Shown here piece by piece: positions 41,432-52,591 of a DNA stretch of 64,000 nucleotides; the first letter of the stretch is position 1; the number at the start of each line of letters is the position of its first letter. The notes beneath the pieces are model-generated. The model saw nothing but the letters and a program-made list of their open reading frames with translations. It made no database searches and was not told the DNA's origin. This stretch comes from Bacilli bacterium (GTDB lineage Bacteria; Bacillota_I; Bacilli_A; RF39; UBA660). The stretch is taken from positions 1,394,624-1,458,623 of the forward strand of contig CP091726.1 in NCBI GenBank assembly GCA_022009835.1, read 5' to 3'. Both the position numbers and the translations under genes were made by a program.

Positions 41432-41761
41432 TTAATTTTCTTCATAAATTTCTTCCAAATATTTACTATTCATATTCTTTTTTTCATTCTCCCTCTTTTT
41501 GCTATATTCTTCTATACTATTTACATTGTCAATCACAGAATTAAAATCATCCCATGCTCTTGTATCTAGTACAAAATTGTTGTCAATAACCAACTCATAT
41601 TTTCCATCTGATACTTCGTTAGTTGTAACATTATCAAAACTTATTTTTTTCTTTTTTAATAATTCTATATAGAAATCTGTAATACTACGCATATTAAACT
41701 CATTATCAGCCCCAAATTCTTCAAACGGACTATTATTATTAAAAATCAATATCAAATTCAT
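41432..41761 (-). CDS. unknown element protein
   Basis: 109 residues: MNLILIFNNNSPFEEFGADN, then YELVIDNNFVLDTRAWDDFN and SVIDNVNSIEEYSKKREN. Acidic, probably soluble. It lies end to end with 41115-41426. Between 41761 and 41905 I see only broken AT-rich sequence. Confidence 0.4.
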   Translation of the reverse strand: MNLILIFNNNSPFEEFGADNEFNMRSITDFYIELLKKKKISFDNVTTNEVSDGKYELVIDNNFVLDTRAWDDFNSVIDNVNSIEEYSKKRENEKKNMNSKYLEEIYEEN

Positions 41762-41904
41762 TACAAACTTCTAATAAAAGATTTTAAATTATCTTTATAA
41801 TATTTAATGCAATCTTTAAAAAGGCAACATTGAATCTAAATCTATTTTTAATGGCCTTTCAAAAATAATTATTTTTATGTATATAAATTTCTCTGCAATT
41901 TTTA

Positions 41905-42081
41905 CTAAAAATTATCATACGCTATACTTTCATTATTATTTAGAGCAAATAAAATAGAAGCATATCTTTCTCTCTCTGCTCCTTCACTAAGTAAATAACA
42001 TTCATTATAAAATTTTAAAGCATCATTTTTATTTTTATATACACTCAACGATCCATAACAATTTGTATATATTTCTCCCAT
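41905..42081 (-). CDS. small unknown element protein
   Basis: 58 residues from an ATG with GGTGG 5 nt upstream: MGEIYTNCYGSLSVYKNKND, ALKFYNECYLLSEGAERERY and ASILFALNNN. The CYLLSEGAERERYASIL block is distinctive, but I cannot name the family. Confidence 0.5.
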   Translation of the reverse strand: MGEIYTNCYGSLSVYKNKNDALKFYNECYLLSEGAERERYASILFALNNNESIAYDNF

Positions 42082-42094
42082 CTCACACCACCTT

Positions 42095-42424
42095 TTATAT
42101 TTCTTTACAATTATAGTTTTTATATATAAATTCTTCTTCGCCAAAATAATCTTTAAATAATTCTTCTAATTTATCAAATAATTCATCATCTGACATATTC
42201 TTATCAAACCACTCTACTTCTTCTATTTCGCTTTCCCAGTAATCTGGTTCCAATCTAATACTATATTCAATAGTTGGAGAGCCATCTCTATAATGCAATT
42301 CTACGCAATGACAAACATTTTTAAGTCTAGCAACTGTATATGAATAATTATCATTTAAGTTCTTTAAATTATTAATTAATTCTCCTTCAAGATAACCCTT
42401 ATCTGGTATTTCTTCTATATTCAT
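42095..42424 (-). CDS. unknown acidic element protein
   Basis: About 109 residues from MNIEEIPDKGYLEGELINNL, with VCHCVELHYRDGSPTIEYSI and MSDDELFDKLEELFKDYFGE. Strongly acidic. A longer in-frame start exists but the MNIEE start fits better. Function not recognised. Confidence 0.4.
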   Translation of the reverse strand: MNIEEIPDKGYLEGELINNLKNLNDNYSYTVARLKNVCHCVELHYRDGSPTIEYSIRLEPDYWESEIEEVEWFDKNMSDDELFDKLEELFKDYFGEEEFIYKNYNCKEI

Positions 42425-42449
42425 GTACAAAAATACTATTATCAATATT

Positions 42450-43317
42450 TAACTCCGACAAGATATCTTTTTAATGATTCATTATACTCTTCTGAATCAA
42501 ATTTTTTTAAATAATCAGTACAATACTTTTCTCCTAAATCATATTTCTTTTTAATTTCCTTTAAACTCAATTCTTCAAAACATCTCAATATTATCAACTC
42601 CACTTTTTCCACGTTTTATTAAGATATTTATTATATCTATTTATTTCTTTTTCTACATTTCCCTTATTAAACACTATAATCATCTCTTTCTAATTTAAAA
42701 TCTTCAAGAAAAGACTTTTGTAGATTTTTAAACCCTCATACCACTCAATAATATTATAATTACCATATCTGCCTTCATATTCTCCTATAATATCTCTTTT
42801 CTCCATCATCATAACTATTTTTCATAAAAAAAGTAAAAATCTTTGATTACATTATTAACTTTAATTATATCTTCATCATTCAAGCTTTCTTTTTAAAGTC
42901 TCGTATTCCGCACAACTTTCTACATATCTCAAGTCATTTGTTATTGTTTGTTTATCTATAATACTTTTTAAACTTAGCAGTAATATATGAATTATATTTT
43001 ATTGAATCTCTAGTTTTTATATATTTTTCAGCTATATCTTTTAATCCATTTACCTCCATAATCAATATTTATTTCATTACTGCTTAATTCATTTAATCTA
43101 ATAAGACCACTATTATTATGTACATGATTTTTCTTTCATTTTTAATTGTATCTTTAGTTGCAATACATAAATAATCACCATCAAAGCAATCATAGTAGCA
43201 TATATCATTATCACAATATACAAGTTTATTTCTACTATCAGGACATATTTTTAGATACAAATCATTTTCTAAATCATCAAGTGATAAATCTAAATACTCT
43301 TCAATTACTAATGGCAC
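42450..43317 (-). CDS. unknown element protein, heavily broken downstream of 43093
   Basis: The first part is open (43093-43317): VIEEYLDLSLDDLENDLYLK, ICPDSRNKLVYCDNDICYYD and CIATKDTIKNER. It continues after a run-length break as NNSGLIRLNELSSNEINID and YGGKWIKDIAEKYIK. Beyond that frames change often. It may also be fused to the DUF2958 gene, since reading one T5 as 4 removes the stop between them. Confidence 0.35.
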
Positions 43318-43318
43318 T

Positions 43319-43719
43319 TCAAAAATTATTAACCAATGAATTTACATTTAATTCTTTTTTCAAATTAACATTTAAAAAAATCTGGGATTTTTCATTCCAG
43401 ACCTTTTTCATAGCATCATATAAAGTTATATTATCAGCTAAATATAAATCCCTTTCAATTTTTCAATCCTCCAAATAATGTAATATTCTCTAATTCTGAT
43501 AGCATTACATAACCTAGTTCTGCAAAATCATCATCTCCTAGATGGCAATATCCAAACATTTCATAATCACCATTTTCTAATTTGTTGCCCTCTGTAATCA
43601 ACCATGTCCCAGCACCAACAGGATTAAAATATTTAACTAGAACTTTAGCTTTGCCACCCATACCATCTTGACTATATAGTGGATATCTCTCAAACTTTTT
43701 TTCTAATTCTTTTTGTCAT
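43319..43719 (-). CDS. DUF2958 family protein, frame breaks
   Basis: About 132 residues. KFERYPLYSQDGMGGKAKVL, VKYFNPVGAGTWLITEGNKL, YEMFGYCHLGDDDFAELGYV and MLSELENITLFGGLKIERDL follow the DUF2958 plan (VKYF-P...TW..TEG..., FGY..., ELGY.SL.EL, G.KIERD). The family is common on conjugative elements and plasmids; function unknown. Breaks lie at the start (A7) and after FGGLK (A5). Confidence 0.75.
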
Positions 43720-43739
43720 TAATTTCATTTAGTTTTTTC

Positions 43740-44590
43740 CTCCTTCTTACATATAATTTTTTTCTATTCTAAATAGAACACATTTTTTTCTTCTATACAT
43801 TTTTTTCGTGAAGAGGACAATCAAAACAAAAAAATCAGTTATTTCTAACAAAAATTTTTATTTTTTTCATAATCATCTAATTCTTCCTTTACTTCAACGC
43901 GATTTTTTTAATATCTCTATCATCAATAAATCTTGTCTCTAAATCTCCATACCCAACAATTATATATTCTCCAGTGTCTATTTCAATCACTTCATCTAAT
44001 CCATATTTTTTTATTTCATTATTTAATATTTCTAAATCTTTGTCTGTATAATCTAAATCTTCTTTTTAACTCTTTTCCAATCTTCATAATCTATATGACA
44101 CATAGAACTATCAGAACTACACACACAATCATATACATATTTTTAATAGTTTAGAGCAATTACTAATCGTTGGTAATTTTTTTATAATCATTATAATTAT
44201 TTAAAATTAAAACTGCAAAAAGCATTTTCAAGTTCTTTTTTTCACTTAATTGATTTTTTTAATATTTCCAGTTAAATTTCTTATTTGGACCTCATCATAA
44301 CTTGCTATAATACTTCCTATATTTTTTTAAACCATTTCCAATAATGGCTAAACACTTGTAATCATCATAGTCTGTTTTCCATACACTTTGAACATCAACA
44401 CTATATTCTTTTTACTTTTTTTATAAAACCATTTTTTTCATAATTCAACCAATTTTTCATAACTGTAAATTATTTGATCTAACCTTAATTCTGGATGAAT
44501 ATCATTTATATAGTTATCAATATTATCCCACTTTTCTTCACCTATATATTTTTTTGATTTCTTCATATTCTTGTAATATACTCAATCTTT
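43740..44590 (-). CDS. two unknown element proteins, heavily broken
   Basis: The upstream one begins with TTG after AAGGGGTGAT: LSILQEYEEIKKYIGEEKWD, NIDNYINDIHPELRLDQIIY, then EYSVDVQSVWKTDYDDYKCL and YDEVQIRNLTGNIKK. The downstream one reads MCHIDYEDWKRVKKEDLDYT, DEVIEIDTGEYIIVGYGDLE and TRFIDDRDIKKI, ending near FDCPLHEK. No function recognised; about 140 and 100 residues. Confidence 0.35.
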
Positions 44591-44591
44591 A

Positions 44592-44924
44592 TCACCCCTT
44601 TATAAAAACAAACTCTTCATTTTTTTGATTTTTTTGTAAATTATAGTCTAACATTTCTTGCTCCATAAATTGAAATGGATCAAACTTTTCTGGTTCTACA
44701 CCATCAGCATAATAATATGATAAAGGGAATAATTCCCAATCTGATTCTTTTGTAATTCTATATTCATTGGTTGATAAATCATAACTCATATATTCTTCTT
44801 TATTTGGAGATTCAAGATGACCTGAACCATCATCATATTTATACCAATGCCATCCTTCAAGACTTTTACTTTCTATTATGGTTAATCCTTCTTCACACAA
44901 TTTTAATTCTTCTTGTTCTAACAT
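44592..44924 (-). CDS. unknown element protein
   Basis: 110 residues, frame open: MLEQEELKLCEEGLTIIESK, GWHWYKYDDGSGHLESPNKE and EYRITKESDWELFPLSYYYA. Aromatic- and acid-rich. The downstream gene's SD overlaps its end. No domain recognised. Confidence 0.45.
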   Translation of the reverse strand: MLEQEELKLCEEGLTIIESKSLEGWHWYKYDDGSGHLESPNKEEYMSYDLSTNEYRITKESDWELFPLSYYYADGVEPEKFDPFQFMEQEMLDYNLQKNQKNEEFVFIKG

Positions 44925-44982
44925 TTTTGCTTATCTTTTTTTCCAGTCAACAATTTTTTTCTATATTAGAAATAAAAATCTA

Positions 44983-45439
44983 TTACTTCTCCTTTATTTT
45001 TTTAAATTTAGTTTTTTTAAATTTATTAATCATATTTTTTTATCTTCTATTTCTGTAGCAATACATGACACATAATCGTCAGCTGTATTAGAAAAATTTT
45101 TTTCACAAGATATTAAAATCTTATTATCACGAATTGCTATTCCTTGTAAATGTGGTTCTGTCATATCTACATTTTTTCTATAATCCCAATCACCACATAG
45201 TGAAAGAAACGCTAATTCTTTATTCTTAATTTGCATTCGTTACACCATTCCTTTATACAATTTATACAGTTATTATAAAGACTTATTGTTTTATCAATAA
45301 ACTTCAAATTATTATTTTCAATATCACATTTAGTTAATATATCATCAACTATATTCAATATCTCATTAATTTCTCCATCAAAAAAATTATCTGAATCAGA
45401 TAACTTTTTATTGATCTTTTTTAATATTTTATTCTTCAT
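44983..45439 (-). CDS. unknown element protein, frame break
   Basis: About 150 residues. MKNKILKKINKKLSDSDNFF, CIKEWCNECKLRIKNKELAF, GDWDYRKNVDMTEPHLQGIA and DDYVSCIATEIED. The two halves overlap around 45220 and join with a one-base shift. Start overlaps the preceding TM peptide. Confidence 0.45.
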
Positions 45440-45545
45440 TTAATTCTCCCATATATTTATCTTCCCTACTTGCAACAATACAACAGGAATACAAAAAAAG
45501 AACTAGTACACTTAATACTAATCCTATTATTATTTTTAAAATCAT
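45429..45545 (-). CDS. small membrane peptide (about 38 residues)
   Basis: After reading one A/T run as 5: MILKIIIGLVLSVLVLF followed by YSCCIVASREDKYMGELNEE. One membrane helix with a C-terminal Cys-Ala-Ser-Arg patch, the plan of DUF3789-like peptides of Firmicutes elements. SD GGGGGAT. Confidence 0.45.
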   Translation of the reverse strand: MILKIIIGLVLSVLVLFLYSCCIVASREDKYMGELNEE

Positions 45546-45557
45546 TTATCCCCCTTA

Positions 45558-45812
45558 TTCAATAATATTTATTCTGTCAATGTTTTCAATCAATGGTTCA
45601 TTATATACTGTAAAATAACTCATAACAGCATCAAGTGAAAAATATTTTGATTTTCTTTGCGGATATATTTCAGGATATATTACCACATTATTATCAATCA
45701 TTTCAATTATATATTCTAAACTATATAATTTAAATTTTTACCTTTTTATTTATTTCAAATTTCTTTTTTTAAATCCTCATATTTCACAAAAACCACCACT
45801 TACATAAACCAT
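45558..45812 (-). CDS. small unknown element protein, frame breaks
   Basis: About 82 residues: YEDLKKEFEINKKV, YIIEMIDNNVVIYPEIYPQR and LDAVMSYFTVYNEPLIENID. Start taken at ATG 45812. No domain recognised. Confidence 0.35.
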
Positions 45813-45827
45813 TATATCAAACACACT

Positions 45828-46329
45828 TTATTTATTTTGTTCTAAAAAATTACATACTTTAACAAAACATGATATTTGATTTTCATTTAACTCTTTAATA
45901 GCTACCATGTGTTTTAACTCATCCATAGAAAACCATTTAACTTCTGACAATTCATCTTCTTGAATTCTTACATCTTTAAGATCTACATCTTTATTTACTA
46001 AATACATTTTATAGCAATCTTTACCATCACAACCAGAATCATACTCAATAAATTTTTTTCATTTGAAAAAAATCTAAACCTAATTCTTCTCTAACTTCAG
46101 TAATAATTCCTTCTAAAGGTGTTTCACCAGATTTTGGATGTCCGCCAGTTACACCCCAATCGCCACCTTTTGACTTTACTCTTTTTTGCATTAAAAATTC
46201 ACCTTTAGAATTTCTAATTACAACCATTACCACCATAGGATAATATCCATTTGGTATTTGTTCTCCCTTGCGATATGTTTTATCAGTTTTAACACTATTA
46301 GCATCATATAAATCTCGTAATTCAGCCAT
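45828..46329 (-). CDS. Nudix hydrolase, frame break
   Basis: About 165 residues. MAELRDLYDANSVKTDKTYR, YYPMVVMVVIRNSKGEFLMQ, and a Nudix box GHPKSGETPLEGII followed by TEVREELGLD. The box has Thr where REUxEE usually has Arg; the metal-binding EE is kept. After a T7 break (46056-46062) it goes on FIEYDSGCDGKDCYKMYLVN and VKWFSMDELKHMVAIKEL. Nucleotide-derivative hydrolase of unknown substrate, cargo of the element. Confidence 0.82.
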
Positions 46330-46378
46330 ATCATTTCCTCTTTTCTTAATAATAACTATTAGATAAATTGTAATTTGT

Positions 46379-47167
46379 TTATTTGTCTAGTATTGTATTC
46401 AATGAGTTTTTATCAATATTTGTTAGTTCATAACTCTTTCCGTTTATTTCAATAGTAAAATAATGTTCTGGATTGTATAAAAATTTTTTTGCAATACTAT
46501 CGTTATTAATATCCAATAATTCCAATTCATATTTAGGTGATGGTAATGTTATAGCACCTGTCCATACTTTAGAATTATTTATCACTGATAAAAATACATT
46601 TATTTTCTGTTCTTCTGTAATTGATTGTTTTCCTTTAATCTTTATTGTTTTCGTTTTTGATACAGTATCCTTTATTATATTTGGCAATTCAAGTGTTCCT
46701 TGTTTTTTTGTAATGTAAATGTACCAAAAATTATTATCACAATACATAACTGCAATTAAATCTTTTTTTCTTCACCTAATTTACAAGTTATTTTTATTAT
46801 TTATGCCATCATTCGATACTAATACTATTTCATTATTTTTTTATTAATTGTAAATTCTCCTTTTTATTTCCCTATCGTTATTGAAAAAAAAGCAAATTTA
46901 TTTTTTTCCAGTTCCGTGAAAATTAATAAAGGAATCTTTTAATATACTTGTATTCTCCTTCACTGTCTATTTTTAGTTAATGTCCAAGCAGTTTCAGTTG
47001 TTTTTTTAATAATTCTATAGTATCACCACACATACAACCTTCACAACACTCATCATTATTTTTCATATGATTTTTTTATCATCATCATTATTTTTCTTTG
47101 ATGCACCCCGTTAAACCCAAAATCATAACCCCACATAGTAAAATAGCAAATAATGTCTTTTTTTCAT
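46379..47167 (-). CDS. lipoprotein, frame breaks
   Basis: About 260 residues. After one repair the N-terminus is MKKTLFAILLCGVMILGLTG followed by CIKEKNN, a type II signal peptide with lipobox LTGC. Then an acidic linker, CCEGCMCGDTIELL, ETAWTLTKIDSEGEYKYIKD, and a C-terminal beta-rich part (46379-46747) with VWTGAITLPSPKYELELLDI. SD TGGAGGATT. It lies between the relaxase and Nudix genes. Function unknown, cell surface. Confidence 0.6.
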
Positions 47168-47257
47168 AATCAATCCTCCATTTCAACAAATTACTATTTA
47201 TCTTTCAATATATATTATATCATAGAAATAATAAATAATCTTAATAAGCATATAGTT

Positions 47258-48776
47258 TTAATCATTAAATTGTTTATCGGTGCCATTTTCTTCAAACATT
47301 TCATAAAATTTTTCAGCAGCTTGATCTTGTTCATATCCAAGTCTATCTAAAGCATATAAAATCTTATTCTTATATGTCATTCCTGATAAACAATTTTTTT
47401 ATTATGCTAATTTTATGTTTTTTTAACACTTTTTAATTTTTGTTTAATGAATAATCTTTTTTTGTAATTTTTCATAAGCAATCTCATTAATAATGTCCTC
47501 AACTGAAAAAAACTATAATTTTTATTACTATAATAATTATAATTATACAGAGCATGATTAACTATTGCATTATACACATAGGTATCATTCTTTTATCTAA
47601 TGCTTTTCTTTTATCATTTTATTTTTCTATTGCAGATTCAAAGCCAAGATTGGAAATATTATTCCTTTTATCTATATCCAATAAAATATTATTTATTTTA
47701 TCAATAGTCATATATATATCTTTCTTTGCTTCCTTAATTCTTTTTATCCTTAAAGATTTCTTTCTTTATTTCCTTAGTCAATATTCTAATTTTTGTTTCC
47801 TATTTCATCTTTAGGTAAGGAATTGTATTTAATATATTTCTTATCGGTCCCTCTTACTTCGTTCAATAAAAAAACCCAAGTCTAACAATTTTTTTCTTCA
47901 AGCTCTAAATCTGATACATTTTTTTAACGTGAAGTTTTTGATCCTTAGGATTAAAAATATGATTTTAACTCTTCAAAATCTTTTTTTCAAGTTTTATTAA
48001 TGTTGGAGTATATAATCTTTTTTTCTTTCAATAGTTAGTGTTGCTTGCCTTTTTTTAAAAAGTTTCTTTCTTCATCAGTTATTTTTAAGTCTAATTCTAT
48101 GCTCTAATTTTTCCATTTTTTTGTTTTTTTATAACATTTATTTTTCAATCCAAGAAATATGAAAATGATAGTTATTCTCTCTATCAGAATGAAGTGCCAC
48201 TATCCATTCTAAATTTTCTTTTGGATTTTTCATAACCTGAATATGAAAGAAATTTTTGGTATTACATCAGTTGCAATTTTTCTTTTTGCAATTCTTTTTA
48301 TATTTATATTTTTCATCTATATAATTTTTGATAAAATGATAAAACTGTCATTTGAATATTACTATTCTCTGCATACTTACACCATCTTTTTTGCATTAAA
48401 GGTACATCTTTATCTTTTAAAAATGTTCCATCTTTTAGCATTGCTATTTCTTCTCTTTTCATCTGATTTTCTTTCATTATTTCTTCTGTTTTTTTACCAC
48501 CCATGAAATAGTCAAAAAGTGACTCACTTTTAGTTTTTTTGAAAAAAACCTTTTAATGGAAGCATGAGCTTTATCTTTATCTCTTGAATATTCATAAAAT
48601 CCTGTAATATATTCATTAAGTTTAGTTCTATACTCTTCTTTTTGATTTGCATTGAATATATCTCCAATTATCAGAGTTTTTTTGCCTTTTTTTATAAATT
48701 CGTAAATTATTGGTTGGATTATTAACAGCGTAATATGGATGTGTTATAAAAAAACAACCTTTGAATCTTCAAACAT
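47258..48776 (-). CDS. relaxase of the MobP/MobL type, frame breaks
   Basis: The relaxase nicks oriT and leads the strand into the recipient. About 500 residues. N-terminus MFEDSKVVFITHPYYAVNNP, then SRDKDKAHASIKRFFSK, ESLFDYFMGGKKTEEIMKEN, DVIPKFLSYSGYEK, WIVALHSDRENNYHFHISWI (the HxHxS histidine motif) and a C-terminal helical part ending AAEKFYEMFEENGTDKQF. The PK-NLEW-VALH-D-NNYHFH context is that of MobL/MobP2 proteins. Two RHH genes and the candidate oriT lie just upstream. Confidence 0.82.
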
Positions 48777-48998
48777 TATTTATCCATTTTTTTCCAATAA
48801 AAAAAATTAATCTTGTTCAATATTTCATCTATTTTAGCATTTCTGTTTAAATCTTCATTAAATTTCAAAATACCCAATTCAAGCAGTTCAATAATTAATT
48901 TACTTTTAGTTTGATAAGAATATCGTTCTGTCATGTCATTAATTATAGAATCCAGTTCCTTTGGAAAAAAATAATACTTCTTTTTTTATATTGTTCAT
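48776..48998 (-). CDS. ribbon-helix-helix accessory protein, frame breaks
   Basis: About 73 residues: MNNIKKEVLFFPKELDSIIN, TERYSYQTKSKLIIELLELG and NRNAKIDEILNKINFF. A short beta strand followed by two helices fits an RHH dimer of the Arc/MetJ type. ATGA overlap with the gene before and TAATG overlap with the relaxase after; probably a relaxosome component. Confidence 0.6.
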
Positions 48999-49326
48999 AA
49001 TCCAAATCTCCCTGAATATTCTTCATTAATTTTTATAAAAACTCTTTTTAAGCATATATCATCTTTAATTTTTTTCATTTATCGGAAATCCCATATTACA
49101 AAAATAACTGTTCAAGTAATTTTTTTATCTATATTTTTCTCTGTGAAGTAACCGATTAATCTTCTTATCTATGTCAGTTAAAATCATTCTCAAATCATCT
49201 TTATTGGTAGCTTCTTCAATACACTTTTTTATTGCAACACTTTTAAGAGCTATATTATTTTTCTTTCATATAATTATTTAATAATGTTTCTATTCTAGTA
49301 TCAATACTTATTGTATATCTAGCCAC
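48995..49326 (-). CDS. MobC-like relaxosome accessory protein (RHH), frame break
   Basis: About 110 residues. Start GTG after GGGGTGAT: ARYTISIDTRIETLLNNYMK, NNIALKSVAIKKCIEEATNK and LRMILTDIDKKINRLLH. N-terminal strand plus helices as in RHH proteins. Adjacent to the candidate oriT, as expected for an oriT-binding protein. A break lies near 49120. Confidence 0.6.
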
Positions 49327-49339
49327 TTCATCACCCCTT

Positions 49340-49483
49340 TTATTTCTTAAATCTAAACTTTTCAAATTCAAATAAAATCATAAATAATAAACCGACAACC
49401 AAAATCTCAAAGCAAGAACTATTTTCTAAAATCAATGCTATCATTGATAATAAAACCATTATCACATTTAAAATTGCTTTCAT
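49340..49483 (-). CDS. small membrane peptide
   Basis: 47 residues, open: MKAILNVIMVLLSMIALILE, NSSCFEILVVGLLFMILFEF and EKFRFKK. Two hydrophobic stretches. SD GGAGGGTG. First gene of the mobilisation operon, right after the oriT candidate. Function unknown. Confidence 0.55.
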   Translation of the reverse strand: MKAILNVIMVLLSMIALILENSSCFEILVVGLLFMILFEFEKFRFKK

Positions 49484-49549
49484 TTTTCACCCTCCAATTC
49501 TATTAAATTACTATATTTTTCACATATTTAACTTCAACAGGATATGGGA

Positions 49550-49700
49550 TAAGCACCTCTGACAAGTTAAAACCCTTATTTTATAAGGCTTTGACCTTAC
49601 CAAAAGAGGTGCAAATCTATTTTCGCACTTGCGAAAATGAGTATAATAATATGCAAAAGATATGCACTATTTATCACATTCCTTTATTTTTATAAGAAAA
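49550..49700. other. candidate origin of transfer (oriT)
   Basis: A gene-free stretch of about 250 bp between the relaxase operon and the primase operon with three inverted repeats. GCACCTCT (49553-49560) pairs with AGAGGTGC (49605-49612). CCTTAT (49574-49579) pairs with ATAAGG (49583-49588) inside it. A perfect ATTTTCGC (49619-49626)/GCGAAAAT (49631-49638) has a 4-nt loop ACTT. TGCAAAAGATATGCAC follows. Position next to mobilisation genes and nested palindromes are the usual oriT features; the nick site is not identified. Confidence 0.55.
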
Positions 49701-49737
49701 AAACGATATGCACATTATGTCAAAACTACTCATTTTT

Positions 49738-50208
49738 TTATCTTTTTTTAGTAATATCTAATTCTTTTAATTTTTTTCTGAATCACTTTTTTTCTAATTC
49801 TACATAATAATTATCTATTTCTTCTAATTCCCTTACATAATCATTATTTGCTCTTTCTATTTCACCAACTATTAAATTCAATTTATAATCTTTTTCTAAA
49901 GTTGCAGCTAATTTTTTATGCTTAGTATTTTTTACAATTCTCGTATCAGTAAATTCATAATCTATATAACTAATTTTTTGTTATTAGGATTGTAATTTAC
50001 ACATACATTTTCAAAAGCCATTTTTTTATATTTTAAATTTACAAATCTTATATTTTTCAACTTCATTATTTTTTAAGTGTTCAACATCAAATTCAATTCC
50101 ATAATGTTGCTTAATCGAATTTAATTTTTGTTTATATTTTAATTTTGCTTTATCCTTATCAGCAATCTTTTTTTTGATTAAATCTTCACTATTAATATTC
50201 AATACCAT
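49738..50208 (-). CDS. coiled-coil element protein, frame breaks
   Basis: About 155 residues: MVLNINSEDLIKKKIADKDK, NSIKQHYGIEFDVEHLKNNE, after breaks near 50030 ISYIDYEFTDTRIVKNTKHK, then EIERANNDYVRELEEIDNYY and ELEKK repeats. Lysine/glutamate-rich helix. The start overlaps the primase stop, with AGAGGGTG as SD. Confidence 0.45.
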
Positions 50209-51172
50209 CACCCTCTTTTTCTTTATTGATACGTTGTAGTAATGCACTGTTTATATATTCATAATTTCTTTTTCAATAAATCTTTGTTATTAATTAAAGC
50301 CATATTAATATCTTTAACTTTTTGATATATCGTCAAAAAGTAGCTATCATAGATGTAGAAAAAGGAATTAACATTTATTTTTTTGCTAATTCCTTTTTTT
50401 AATTCATCTGTTGCCTTTTTACCAGCACCATCTTTATCAAAAAAACAATTCCAATAGTTCCATTGAAATTGTTTTTCCTTTTAGAGCATATACAAGTGAG
50501 TTAATATTACCAACACCATTTATACTCATTACCTTAACATTTGGATCTATTACTTCTAAAGATAAAGCATCTATAATACCTTCGGTAACATAAACAAGTT
50601 GATTATTTTCTTTTATATATTTTTTGTTCCATATATCACTACTACCTCTATTTTTTTAATCTTATCATTATTAACAACACTTCTTGCAAAATAACAATGT
50701 TTATTAATTGGAAAAAAACAACTAATTTTTCTTTCTTCATCATAACCTATTTTATATTTATCTATTAACTCTCTTGTTATACCTCTTTGCTCTAAATATG
50801 TTGTCTTATATCTATTTTTTTAAAACATTTATTGTAATAATTTGTATAATCATATATTTTATTATCTATCTCTTTTTTTACTTCTTTTTTTAACTGGTAC
50901 ATATCCTAAATATAATTCTTGAACTTTTTCTAATTGCTCTTTAAAAACTATGCAAATCATAATCTAAACCAATTAAGTCATAAATATCATAACTGACACC
51001 ACATGAAAAACATTTACATATATTATATTTATCTGTAAACATCATACTTGGGTTATTATCTATATGATTAGGATTTAAACAATGAAAAAAATCTCTTTGG
51101 ACTAGTTACATTATGGTATTTTTTTGAAGATAATCCCATAAATAAGTTTTTATACTCTGAAATCGAACTCAT
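50192..51172 (-). CDS. DnaG-like primase (zinc finger plus Toprim), frame breaks
   Basis: About 320 residues. MSSISEYKNLFMGLSSKKYH, a CHC2-type zinc finger (FHCLNPNHIDNNPSMMF and NICKCFSCGVSYDIYDLIGL), and a Toprim domain with VYVTEGIIDALSLEVIDPNV (conserved Glu) and LFFDKDGAGKKATDEL (DxD). The intervening part is broken often. Likely primes replacement-strand synthesis of the element after transfer. Start overlaps the upstream gene (ATGA). Confidence 0.78.
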
Positions 51173-51837
51173 ATACTAATTTCTTCCTTTTTTGGTTCAT
51201 CCCATGTCATTTCCAAATCCTCAAGACGCCCTCTACCAAAAACTCTAAATTCATATATCAAATCAGCAACATCAAAACAGAAACCTTCAAATACTTCTTC
51301 AGAACCATCAGTAATATAAACACGTTGTTTTTTACTATCATATTTCACATTTATATTTAAATCATCTGTTAGTCTTTTACTATTAGCATTATATATTTTC
51401 CTATCAAAATATCCTTCCCCCATAATTATTTCACCATTTTCCAACATATCACGGACAATATTTTTTTAGCATCACAAAATGTATCTGCTTTTTATATCTA
51501 CTGTTTGTACCTCTACATCCTCGATATTAATTTTTATAATTATTTATACTATCACCCCATCTTCCAAATCATCTGGATATGTATGCAAATTGTTATCATA
51601 TAATAGTTCTTCATTTATTAAGCGAAAAAAACAGAATCCTCAAATTTATATGATAGTTCTTCCAATAAATTTTTTTATCGTAATTATAAAATACTTTGTC
51701 ATCTCCTATATAGTTATCAACCCATTCAAGTTCTTCTGCAACAATTAAATATTTACCAATTTCTCTTATAGATAATTCTTCAATTTTTTTATTTTTTTAA
51801 TTCGTTAAATATATTTTTCAAATTCTGAAAAAGCCAT
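51169..51837 (-). CDS. unknown element protein, frame breaks
   Basis: About 220 residues joined. It starts MAFSEFEKYI, then EEELLYDNN-like and HTYPDDLEDGVIV. After two repaired runs: DIKADTFCDAKNIVRDMLEN, GEIIMGEGYFDRKIYNANSK, KQRVYITDGSEEVFEGFCFD and FGRGRLEDLEMTWDEPKKEE. The GEGYFDRK...YITDGS block is clean and acidic. Probably a conserved accessory of the primase module; function unknown. Confidence 0.45.
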
Positions 51838-52591
51838 TATTGTTCATATTCTTGTTCCTCTAAATCCATTTCAAGATTATAATCTCTAATTTCAAAATAA
51901 TCTAATTCTTCTTCGGAAAATCCTAATTTTCTAAATGTATCAAGCATTTCTGTATAACTTTCTATATTTTTCATCTATATAACTAATGCAGGTACATAAT
52001 AATTCTTCATATCTTTCCGATTTATTACCCATAAAACTATTAAGAATGCTTTTTAGTCTTTTTTTATAATATTCATTTATATCTTCACACCAATCAATCT
52101 CAGAAGTATATGCTTGTGATGTTTGCCAATCAATTTCTTCAAATACTGTTTTTTTGCAATATTGTCAATAATTCCATCTTCAAAATCCCTAGAATGAATT
52201 GCATGAACAATGCCATTATATTCATATTTATAATAATATTCATCATGCTTTTAATACTTCTCTTATTTCATCTTTAATAGAATTACGAGTAGATATTACA
52301 CCACTTGCTATTAATTTTTTTCTTTTAATTTTCATTAACGTAGTCAACAAACAATACATCATCACCAAAGCCACACTCTGCAATATAGCAAACTCCATCA
52401 GGATCATTTTGAAAAGTATTATAATCTTTATAACAATATCCATTTGGTGTTTGACCTGCAACATACATCATTTTTGTATTTAACTTTGATTTAGATTTTG
52501 GATCAATGACCTCTGCTATTTCTCCAAAATCTGCTTTGTGTATTTTTTCTTCAAATTTACTCAAATTCCAATTCCCCCTTTTCATTTTCAA
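51837..52591 (-). CDS. unknown element protein, frame breaks
   Basis: About 250 residues. MKRGNWNLSKFEEKIHKADF, AGQTPNGYCYKDYNTFQNDP, DGVCYIAECGFGDDVLFVDY, then ISTRNSIKDEIREVLKHDEY, EEIDWQTSQAYTSEIDWCED and a C-terminal RKLGFSEEELDYFEIRDYNL. It follows the methylase-like gene with overlap. No enzymatic motif found. Confidence 0.45.
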
